From the NCBI GenBank assembly GCA_027919835.1, contig JANVFP010000020.1:434001-498000 (forward strand): a stretch of DNA of 64,000 bases. Reading direction: 5' to 3'. The notes below the pieces were generated by a model. That model made no database searches and was not told where the DNA came from. It saw only the letters and a list, made by a program, of their open reading frames with translations. Every line of letters starts with the position of its first letter. The stretch's first letter is position 1. Origin of the DNA: Lentinula raphanica (lineage: Eukaryota > Basidiomycota > Agaricomycetes > Agaricales > Omphalotaceae). Positions 47,643-57,111 of this stretch are shown piece after piece. Position numbers and translations under genes: made by a program.

Positions 47643-50600
47643 ATGGCTCCCAACTTCGAGTACCACAATCTCCCCATCTCGCTTGAAGCTGACTTTGCCA
47701 ACTGGTGCGTCGACGCGGAGTACTGGGCTGCTCGTGTTAGCGATGACAAGAGCCTGGCCTGGCAAGGTGCCAAGTACAGTTCTAGCAAGGACAAGGTCGA
47801 GTTCACCACGTCCAACAAAACTATCTTTTTGAACGATGTCCGTTGCGTGTACACTCATCTGGTACGGAAATCGTTTGATCTGCTAGATCTAGCAAAACTA
47901 ACCATTTCCCGTTAGCTCATTCGAGTGTCCCGCGACGCTGCGTGTATGAACAAGGAATATTTGCGGGCGTACGACAATCTCGCGGAGGAATTACTTTCCG
48001 CCGTGAATGCGTACCGCACAATCCGTGACAAGATCCCTAAGCAGTTTCCCAAACTCTCTGAAGAGGGAGGGAAGAATGCCGAGATCGTCAGTTTCTACAT
48101 TCAGCTGAACGACCTTCGTCGCAAAAAGCTCCGTGAGGACCAAGGCAGACAGGGTTCTCCTGCTGTTAGTACTCGCGGACCTAGTGTTCCACCTGCTGAT
48201 CGTGAAGGACCGTCGAAATCCAAGTCGAAAGGCAAGGAAGTTGCGACTGATCCAGCAGATCCAGCAGTTTCCGATGCTGACGCCAAGTTCATGGCCGAGG
48301 TGGTGCGTTTCCGCAACTGTTTACGAAGATTCATTTACTAAGTAAAGGTCCCAGGATGCTGATCTTGCAGAACATGGTCCTTCTCCTCCAAAAGGTCCTC
48401 GAGGCGCACTTGCTAACCATTTACGAGGCCGCGGACTTCCCATGCGAGGCCACTTCCGTAGTCCACGCGAGCAACGCTTTGAAATGCAAGAATCACTGCG
48501 TATGGGTGTGCCTGTTCCGCGGTATGACCCTCCGGTAAGTACAGTGGTACCTTGATCTGTTAGATCAGCTGCTAACGGTTTATCCAGCCTCGTCGTGCTG
48601 AACTCGTCATCGATCATATCATTGGTATGGACGAAAGGCTCAAGCACGCCAAGGAGGAACGTGAAAAAGGCGAGAAGGGGAAGAAGACCGCGGAAGCGAC
48701 TCCTCCTCCTCCTACCAGGCCCTCTACTCGTTCCAAAAGCAAGAAGAAATCCCCTGACGACGAACCGGCTGCTCTGGCAGATCAGGATGTCTCGGTACGT
48801 TGCTGATCTTGTAGATCAGACAAGTTTATGACTAACCCGTGCCATAGATGGCTGACGACGTCGAGGATTCTACTCCTGCGAAGGCTAAAACCAAAACCAA
48901 AAAGCGCGACACCGTTGACGACGATGACACTCCGAAGTCTTCCAAGACCAAGAGCAAGCGCAAACGTTCCGATCGCGATGTCGGTCCCGCGGACGGTGAT
49001 GAGACCACAGGATACAGTAAAGCTTTTGTAAAAAAGACTGATAAGTTATCGGGTACCTATTGCAAATAGTTGTGATAACCCGGAGGGGGTCCCGGAAATG
49101 GCCCCGGGGGGTGGTCATGCCTGTCACCACCTGTCACATATGGCTTATATTTACTGTTTTGGGTAATTAATAATCATCCAGATATTAAATAAGCAGTACA
49201 TTTTCAAAAAAACTCGAAAATTCATAAAAATTCATAAAAAACCTAAAATGGCCTGATTAGGTCAGATCAGGATATGTAAGCAAATGACCTCATATGATAA
49301 AAAATGATGTAGGGCCAATGTAGGTACTAAAAATAGCCCAAAAAATCACTAAAAATGCAAAAAGTATTTAGGTATGGTATAGAGCCTATTGCAGGTCCAG
49401 GCACATCAAACTTACCAAAAAAGGAAAAAATTGATTATAATCTCATCTTGTAGTAAAAAATCTGAAAAAAATCCTAAAAATAGTCAAAAAATTCAGGGGT
49501 GCCTTGTTGGCTCTGAAAATGCAAAATAAAAAAAAATACGCGACAAGTGTAAAAATTTTCATCACTCCAAATCATTCCAAATCCACTATACAATCAGTAT
49601 ATATGTTGTATATGCTATATTTAGCATTCTAGTACCTTTATTGGGCTAAAAATAGAACTTGATCTCATCTGATAGCAAAAAATCTGAAAAAATCATAAAA
49701 AATACTCAAAAAATTCAGGGGTGCCTCATTGGCTCTGAAAATGCAAAATAAAAAAATTTACACGACACAATTGAAAAACAACATCACTCCAAATCATACC
49801 AAATCTACTACACAGTTAGTATATATCATGTATATGCCATTTATAGCACCCCTAGTACCCTCAATCACTTATATCACTCAAGAATCATACCAAACTGAAT
49901 AATATGGGGAGTAAATATATTGTACATGATATTTTTAGCACACCTAGTACCCTTGATAACTTAGAACAATTTATATTACTCAATATGTCCAGTACACTTA
50001 GCACTTATCACACCTAACACACTAAAACTCATAACAGTACTTATATGTATTATACTTAACATAGTTGACAATGAAAATACTGAAAACAGTGTTATCAGTC
50101 ACTATACTTAACACACTTAACAGTCAAAAAGTCGGAACAATTGTTATACTATAACACACTTATAACAACAAGTTTTGGGCGCTTATAGGCGCTTATTTGG
50201 TGTTTTTGAGTCGAAATTCATTAATAGCACACTCAATAATTTTTGTCTGGGCTCTATACTGTGTCAGGATGTTGTCTATATTATATTCTTCTAGATACAA
50301 CTCAGAGAACTCGAAAATTCAACCTGTGGGGCTGGCTATATTGTGATCTTTTGAAATATAACAGTGTTTTATGTAAATGTCAATGCATACACCCATGTTG
50401 TGAAGTCAAACTGCTACTGGGTAATGAGAAGAGTCATCCTACAACCTATTCTATGCTATCTCTATGTGATACAGCCAAGAGATCTGTAATGGGGGTCATT
50501 GAATATGACATCTATTGTTACATGTAAGTGTAGACATCTATAGTGTACATGAAACATGTACATGTATATCACAGAGTCCAATAGTCATAGTGAGTATCTG

Positions 50601-52718
50601 AACCATGTCCAGACACTTCTAGTAGACTGTAGGAGTGATTCCCTCATCAACCACCATCAGTATACTTGCATTACATGGACATATGCATTGACATTTACAT
50701 AAAACACTGTTATATCACAAAAGATCACAATATAGCCAGTCCCACAGGCTGTAATCTTGAGTTCTCCGAGCTGTATCAAGTGTATTATGATATAAACAAC
50801 ATCCTTACACAATATAGAGCCCACACAAAAATTATTGAGTGTGCTATCAATGAATTTCGACTCAAAAACACCAAATAAGCGTCCAAAACTTGTTGTTATA
50901 AGTGTGTTATAGTATAACAATTGTTCCGACTTTTTGACTGTTAAGTGTGTTAAGTATAGTGACTGATAACACTGTTTTCAGTATTTTCATTGTCAACTAT
51001 GTTAAGTATAATACATATAAGTACTGTTATGAGTTTTAGTGTGTTAGGTGTGATAAGTGCTAAGTGTACTGGACATATTGAGTAATATAAATTGTTCTAA
51101 GTTATCAAGGGTACTAGGTGTGCTAAAAATATCATGTACAATATATTTACTCCCCATATTATTCAGTTTGGTATGATTCTTGAGTGATATAAGTGATTGA
51201 GGGTACTAGGGGTGCTATAAATGGCATATACATGATATATACTAACTGTGTAGTAGATTTGGTATGATTTGGAGTGATGTTGTTTTTCAATTGTGTCGTG
51301 TAAATTTTTTTATTTTGCATTTTCAGAGCCAATGAGGCACCCCTGAATTTTTTGAGTATTTTTTATGATTTTTTCAGATTTTTTGCTATCAGATGAGATC
51401 AAGTTCTATTTTTAGCCCAATAAAGGTACTAGGATGCTAAATATAGCATATACAACATATATACTGACTGTATAGTGGATTTGGAATGATTTGGAGTGAT
51501 GAAAATTTTTACACTTGTCGCGTATTTTTTTTTATTTTGCATTTTCAGGGCCAACAAGGTACCCCTGAATTTTTTGACTATTTTTAGGATTTTTTTCAGA
51601 TTTTTTGCTACAAGATGAGATCATGATCAATTTTTACCTTTTTTGGTAATTTTGATGTGCCTGGGCCTGCAATAGACTCTATACCATCCCTAAATATTTT
51701 TTGCATTTTTAATGATTTTTTGGGCTATTTTTAGTACCTACATTGGCCCTACATCATTTTTTATCATATGAGGTCATTTGCTTACATATCCTGATCTGAC
51801 CTAATCAGGCCATTTTAGGTTTTTTATGAATTTTTATGAATTTTCGAGTTTTTTTGAAAATATACTGCTTATTTAATATCTGGATGATTATTAATTACCC
51901 AAAACAGTAAATATAAGCCATATGTGACAGGTGGTGACAGGCATGACCACCCCCCGGGGCCATTTCCGGGACCCCCTCCAGGTTATCACAACTATTTGCA
52001 ATAGGTACCCGATAACTTATCGGTACTTTTTACAAAAGTTTTACAGTATCAGCTGATGAGACTGAGCGGGCTCTGTCTCCTCAAGCACATAGTACTGTGC
52101 ACGCTGTAACCGCGATCTCCCAGCCTCGTGCTGTTGGTGAAGATCTGATTAAGAGGGTGAAGTATTCGTTGGAACTCGCGGATACTAGTGAGTACCACTT
52201 CCATTTTCCGTCTTTCCGTACGGACTTCTACGGAAACTCGTTGATCTGCTAGATCACGCGTTTTCCGTTAGATATTTTCGTTTGCACAGTCCGGAGTCCT
52301 TCCGCAAAGCTTCGTGTTACTGATTATCGTTACAGGTACCCCCGACGATACAGATCATCGAGATCTCGTGCAACTTCTTCACAACATCGGACTCGCCCAC
52401 AACCCGGAGGTTGAATCGTACACCGAAGAGCAGTACAATGCCTTCATCAACTTCCATACGACCCAACTCTTCGACTGTGTTATGAAAGCTCGTTTCTATG
52501 CACACCGTGGGGAGGCTAGTCAACGGATCATCGACAACGCCAGGGCTGCTCGGAAGGCTGGTGAACCTCTGCCCAAAGACGAGGACACCACCATGACTCC
52601 TGCCGATGTTGAAGAGGTGTACGTGTTTTCCGCACCACCGTCGCTGCCACCCGTAATTAAAATTGCGCAGACAGACTTAGAGGATCCCGCAATGCAAGGG
52701 CCACGCTCCGCACCTTAA
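47643..52718 (+). CDS. Hypothetical protein gene, interrupted by palindrome C
   Basis: Exons 47643-47861, 47916-48302, 48355-48534, 48588-48794, 48848-49005 plus 52063-52187, and 52336-52718. Without the 3-kb insertion and one ATGAGAC copy the frame closes exactly to 552 residues. The protein starts MAPNFEYHNLPISLEADFAN and has a helical region (YDNLAEELLSAVNAYRTIRD). Long basic/acidic low-complexity segments follow (KSKSKGKEVATDPADPA; AKAKTKTKKRDTVDDDDTPK) and a compact C-terminus (DTDHRDLVQLLHNIGLAHNP). I recognise no family. Four of the five introns each hold one GATC-N5-GATC, and the second intron runs into a near-copy (GATCTTGCAGAAC). The gene lies tail-to-tail with the pol gene ending at 52930. 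In its present state the product would be truncated unless the insertion is spliced out. Confidence 0.62.
49006..52055. mobile_element. Long-palindrome element, copy C
   Basis: About 3.05 kb, folding back on itself for nearly its whole length (arms about 49006-50390 and 50680-52055). The left end is CACAGGATACAGTAAAGC and the right end, reverse-complemented, is CAGCTGATACTGTAAAAC. It is flanked by ATGAGAC (48999-49005 and 52056-52062), a 7-bp target duplication. Each arm has two tandem copies of a block containing TTTTGCATTTTCAG(A/G)GCCAA; copy A has one in each arm. The central region shares GGGCGCTTATNGGCGCTTAT and CTCAATAATTTTTGTCTGGG with A and B. No transposase ORF. GATC-N5-GATC, common on both sides, is absent inside, as expected for a later insertion. 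Confidence 0.82.
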
Positions 52719-52929
52719 GCAAGTGCTTATCGAGGCTGACCATCTAGATCATCGTTCATCCTGCCCTGTCGCCTATTTTTATACCTGTACTTTTGTCAAG
52801 TCAAGTATCATTGGTAGTTTTTGAGGTAATCCAGTGGCAACTAAATCCCTCGAGTGATTATTGAGATAGAATAAGTTGAAACATCGCGGAAACTCCCCCA
52901 AACTAACTGATCTGTTGGATCAGGCATGT
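52719..52929. other. Convergent 3' region with the CTCCCCCAAACTAA block
   Basis: Between two tail-to-tail genes. It holds CTCCCCCAAACTAA (52893-52906), followed by the inverted repeat CTGATC-TGTTG-GATCAG (52907-52923), which is also a GATC-N5-GATC. On the minus strand the block reads as a purine tract just after the pol stop, so it could be the polypurine tract of the retroelement. Confidence 0.45.
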
Positions 52930-55900
52930 TTAGAAAGATTTCCGACGACCACTTCGTCGTGGACCATTCGGTAGGGACGGACTCGCCTCTTCCTCTTGAT
53001 CTTCGGACTCAGCAGCCTTCAGATCCACCGGATCAAGCTGTTCAACAGGCGGAACCAGTGGTGGTTCAACAGAATTCGACTGATCATCACCGGAAATGTT
53101 TATTCGAGGGACAGTACTGAAAATAAAGTCCTCCACTTCCTCAGGTTCGTCTTCCTCATCCTGTACCATAGATTCCAACTGCTCGGGCGACAGATCTATC
53201 AGATCATGTATGTTTTCCGGCAGTTCAATTGGTTCGTAACGAGCATGATGCGGGATCACACGGAAAGCACCCACTTTGTCTTTCAGTACAGTGCCATCCA
53301 TTTCCGCTATGATATATGCGCCTCCTCGTGTCCTCCGGATGACAACCATGGGTCCACGATATCGAAGGTACATTTTCCGATCCAAATTCTTCTCGATGGC
53401 GGTGTTCCGTACTTGTACTAAGGTTCCCGGCTTGAAATCCCAGTCCTTAATTGTGTACTTGTACTTTTCCTCGAAAACTCTCGCTTCTCGACGTTTGTTC
53501 TCGTCGATCCGTGATTTCATGTTCTCGACGAAGGAACGATGTTTGGAAAGAGCCTGAGCCCGGAAGCCCAGTAACTCTTCCCGTGATAGTATTCGATTTG
53601 GTGGATTGACCAAATATGTAGATTCAACAATATCGAAAGGTAGCAGAGGTTCCGTACCGGTAGCTACGAAGTATGGAGAACAGCCTAAACCTCTCCGTGC
53701 AGTAATATGATCAGCCCAAAGTATCGGTTTCAAGAAGTAGTACCATTTTGACAGATCTCCTGCACACGCTTTCGCAAGTGCTTGTCTCAGATCAAAGTGA
53801 GCACGCTCAATCTTTCCGTTAGCTTGTGAATTGTAAGGCGATATCTGTATTCCACGGATCCCGTATTTCTGTTCGAGCCATCTCAACATGAGCTTCATCT
53901 GTGGTGCATTGTCCGAGACCACGATTTCCGGACATCCCCATCTACATATGATGTCTTCAAAGAACCATTCCGCAAGTGATCTCGCGTTTTCAACTCTCAG
54001 TGCCCTAGCTTCCAACCAACTCGACAATGAATCCCTTCCGTGAACGATATATCTGCAACCATTACTGGCCGGAGACATAACCATAGTATTGATATGTATC
54101 TTTTGGAACAAGGATGGCGTGAAGGTCACCGTTGGAGGGATCCGTACCAAAGACCTAAGTCGATCTTGGCAGGCTTGACATGTTTTCACATACCACTCCA
54201 CGTCTTTCTCCAGATCAGGCCACCAAAACCTCTTTTCTAAGAAGTCTTTCGTAGCATATGTGCCCTTGTGTCCTAACGCATCATGAGCACTGTGCAATAG
54301 ATACATTCGTTTTTCCGGTTCAACCACTAAACGCAGTTGATCTGTGGATGGTTTCCGATGGAACAGTCGACCTTCCGAGTCTATTGAAAAGGACAGTGTT
54401 TTCCGGTCCATTTCCGCTCGTTGTCTTTTGTCCAACTTCGCGAATTGCTCAGCATTCAGGTCCTTAAGCCACGCTCGAATTTCCGGTAACTGCTGATCTA
54501 AACGGTTTCCGCCATCCGATCTATGAGATATCGGATATTTGTGATCAGGTCCCCACGTAGCATTATCGGGGATCGCAGTATACTGCAGAAATTGAGAGGT
54601 CAAAGGCATTCCCGAGGCCTCTAGACGTTCTTTGAGGAATGCATGCTGGATCTCTTCCTCCCGGGCAACCTGAAGATCTTCCGCAAACTCATCTTCAATG
54701 GTCTCGCAAAAGTATCCTGTCCGGGGGTCTATATGATCTTTGAATGATTCAAAGGGCAATGGATCATCCGCTTCGTCCGCTTTGAAGAACCTAACGTTGT
54801 TGGAGTCATCTGCATCTTCTGCTAGATCCTCTTCAGTTTCCCGACGAGGGGTAGTCCAACCTCCCGGAGGTCTTCGAGACAAACCATCAGGTCCAAAGGT
54901 TGCTCCTTTGACATGGATCAAATCGAAATGGAATTTACGGATATCTTCAATCCAACGGTTGATCGTAGCGTTTGGACCACTACTCGGATTTTCAAGCATT
55001 CCTTGAATATAGCTAGCATCCGTTTCCACCGTGAGTTTCCGACATCCATAAAGAAGATAGTGTGTTGCTCGGAGAGCAACCTTCAAACCATAGAGTTCAC
55101 GCTTAGATTGAGAAAACCAAGCTTCACGTTCATTATACGGGATGGATCCGAAGTAATTATAGTAAATCTTCGTCTGATCTACAGGATCAATCTGATAGAT
55201 GTAAAATCCCGTACCCATGTAAGAACTATCCACTGCTAAGTGCGTTTCCCAGTCATATACTATGACTCTTAAGGCTGGTGCATTACGGACCCCGTCTTTC
55301 AACAGGTCCATGGCTATGACATGCTCATCCTTCCACTCAAACGGAATATTCGCCGTTAATTTGGTCAAAGGTGAGGCTTTCTTAGCGTAGTTGTGAATGA
55401 ACATCCGGAGCTGCCCAACAGTTCCCAGAAAGGCTCGGACCTGTGTCTTAGAAGAGCACGGAGGCCAAGTCAGAACCGTAGTTGCGATTCTATCTTCCAG
55501 TTTCTGTCCTTCGTACGTGCAACGGTGTCCAACCACTACAGTTTCAGCGCAACACAGGAATGCTTTAGGTCCCGAGAAGGTTCCGCCGCAATACCGCATC
55601 CGCTGAATGATTCGGTTCACATTTTGGAGATGCTCCCAGACAAATCGTCTGATCAAAGGATTTTCAGGGATAGTTTCGTATCCGCCACCCGGTAATTCAT
55701 AACGAGTCCCGGGGCCTCTGATAGGAACATCATCGACATAAGGAATAGTGTATTCCGGAATTTCATCTCGCATCATGTAAGTTACATCGTCATGGAATAT
55801 CGGAACAGAGTTCGTCCAACCCATAGGCAACTTTACGAGACGGTGTGGTCCGTACGGAGTTTGGAATGTCGTTAGATCTCGCGAACTAACATCGAGTGGT

Positions 55901-57111
55901 CGTTCATCATAACCCACATAGATATCCAACAAACCACCACAGGCACGACCCGCAAAATGACGAGCAATATCTGCGGTAGCAGGAGGAATCCCGGAGTGTT
56001 GAATGGTCACCTTGTTCAAGGGTTCCAAACTATGTACTAAACGAAGACTTGTTCCATCCTTCTTGACCACACAAAACCATTTTGAACGATAGCTCGAGCA
56101 GGATGGTTCATACACTCCAGCATCAATCTTATCCTTGATGATCTTACAAACCTTTTCGAAGATTCCGGGAGGAATTGGAATATTTCGTTCGACCCAGGGC
56201 TCATGAGGTATGACCGGAATTTTCACGGGAGGAAAGAAGTCCTCTCTGAATGTTCCGCCCTCGGAAGCTTCCCAAGCAAAACCCATTTCCTGCAACTTCA
56301 TCATATGATGAACTAGCTTCATTTCCTCGTCCGTAAGGAAACCTTCCGCATGGTTTTTCTCGATGATCTCTTTCCGTTCTTGCGTATACCGAATACCCGG
56401 CGTGAATTCCGGAGGATGAGTTGGTAGATCTGGCAGATCAGCCAAAGGATCCCCGTAAATGTGTCTCCGCACACGGAATTCTTCCGGTAGATCAGCCTTG
56501 ACAGGGCGAACTTTCACCGCTACAGGCTTATATTTTCGAGAACCAAAGACCGAAACTGGCTGATCTGGCAAAAACACATCATTATATGCGCATATATGCT
56601 GATCGATTGTCTCGTTCTTGAGTTCCCAGAGCTTAACACGATGCATCGCAGCCTCCAAATCTTGGGTCATTGAAGACAATTCCGCATCTTTTGTTTGATC
56701 TACTTGAGCTGGTAGATCTTCCGTGTTATCATATGGACGAGTTAACCCGTGTAAGTCTTTCCACCTAACATCCTTTGTCATGGACTGGTAAAAGGTCTCT
56801 TTCAGGTCCTCAACGGTCGGATCAGCTCTAAATCCTTCCTTCCATGGGTTGATCACACGATTTTGTTGATGATCTACACCTTTGTTCAGGTATAGTGATA
56901 TGGTTTCGGCAATTCCGGGGTGGGACTTCTCGATCGTTGGCAGACAGCATTGTACATACACGTCCGCTAATTCTTCATCTGAGAAGGTACCTCGTTTCAC
57001 CTGATTCGACTCTATAACCACTTCCTCCGCTTGAGCATCCCAGTACCCACTAAGAGCGATTTCTACCTCTCCCTGGTCGCTACTCAGATCCCAGAGGTTA
57101 TTCAAAAATTT
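52930..57111 (-). CDS. Pol of a Ty3/Gypsy-like retroelement (RT-RNase H-integrase)
   Basis: About 1390 open codons entered by -1 frameshifting from the preceding ORF (slippery site 57105-57111; the frame begins LNNLWDLSSDQ). RT: RLVHSLEPLNK, LLDIYVGYDE, QTPYGPHRLVKLPMGW and YVDD at about 55735. RNase H: AVDSSYMGTGFYIY, SKRELYGLKV, ETDASYIQG and the end motif GPDGLSRRP. Integrase: HDALGHKGTY...CQACQDR, then INTMVMSP, VSDNAPQM and NSQANGKIERAH. The first integrase catalytic aspartate is replaced by asparagine (AAT codon near 54089), so integration should be impaired. No chromodomain. The tail is acidic, then basic (RRSGRRKSF). I see no stop or frameshift. Several GATC-N5-GATC sites fall inside codons, encoding DxxD. 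The element has no LTR that I can define. Confidence 0.85.
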   Translation of the reverse strand, partial: KFLNNLWDLSSDQGEVEIALSGYWDAQAEEVVIESNQVKRGTFSDEELADVYVQCCLPTIEKSHPGIAETISLYLNKGVDHQQNRVINPWKEGFRADPTVEDLKETFYQSMTKDVRWKDLHGLTRPYDNTEDLPAQVDQTKDAELSSMTQDLEAAMHRVKLWELKNETIDQHICAYNDVFLPDQPVSVFGSRKYKPVAVKVRPVKADLPEEFRVRRHIYGDPLADLPDLPTHPPEFTPGIRYTQERKEIIEKNHAEGFLTDEEMKLVHHMMKLQEMGFAWEASEGGTFREDFFPPVKIPVIPHEPWVERNIPIPPGIFEKVCKIIKDKIDAGVYEPSCSSYRSKWFCVVKKDGTSLRLVHSLEPLNKVTIQHSGIPPATADIARHFAGRACGGLLDIYVGYDERPLDVSSRDLTTFQTPYGPHRLVKLPMGWTNSVPIFHDDVTYMMRDEIPEYTIPYVDDVPIRGPGTRYELPGGGYETIPENPLIRRFVWEHLQNVNRIIQRMRYCGGTFSGPKAFLCCAETVVVGHRCTYEGQKLEDRIATTVLTWPPCSSKTQVRAFLGTVGQLRMFIHNYAKKASPLTKLTANIPFEWKDEHVIAMDLLKDGVRNAPALRVIVYDWETHLAVDSSYMGTGFYIYQIDPVDQTKIYYNYFGSIPYNEREAWFSQSKRELYGLKVALRATHYLLYGCRKLTVETDASYIQGMLENPSSGPNATINRWIEDIRKFHFDLIHVKGATFGPDGLSRRPPGGWTTPRRETEEDLAEDADDSNNVRFFKADEADDPLPFESFKDHIDPRTGYFCETIEDEFAEDLQVAREEEIQHAFLKERLEASGMPLTSQFLQYTAIPDNATWGPDHKYPISHRSDGGNRLDQQLPEIRAWLKDLNAEQFAKLDKRQRAEMDRKTLSFSIDSEGRLFHRKPSTDQLRLVVEPEKRMYLLHSAHDALGHKGTYATKDFLEKRFWWPDLEKDVEWYVKTCQACQDRLRSLVRIPPTVTFTPSLFQKIHINTMVMSPASNGCRYIVHGRDSLSSWLEARALRVENARSLAEWFFEDIICRWGCPEIVVSDNAPQMKLMLRWLEQKYGIRGIQISPYNSQANGKIERAHFDLRQALAKACAGDLSKWYYFLKPILWADHITARRGLGCSPYFVATGTEPLLPFDIVESTYLVNPPNRILSREELLGFRAQALSKHRSFVENMKSRIDENKRREARVFEEKYKYTIKDWDFKPGTLVQVRNTAIEKNLDRKMYLRYRGPMVVIRRTRGGAYIIAEMDGTVLKDKVGAFRVIPHHARYEPIELPENIHDLIDLSPEQLESMVQDEEDEPEEVEDFIFSTVPRINISGDDQSNSVEPPLVPPVEQLDPVDLKAAESEDQEEEASPSLPNGPRRSGRRKSF

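Noticed and set aside
48997..52062. A 9-bp target duplication (TGATGAGAC) for palindrome C
   Set aside because: The first two bases of the right copy belong to the element end. The end CAGCTGA...CTGTAAAA is shared with copy A, leaving 7 bp (ATGAGAC).
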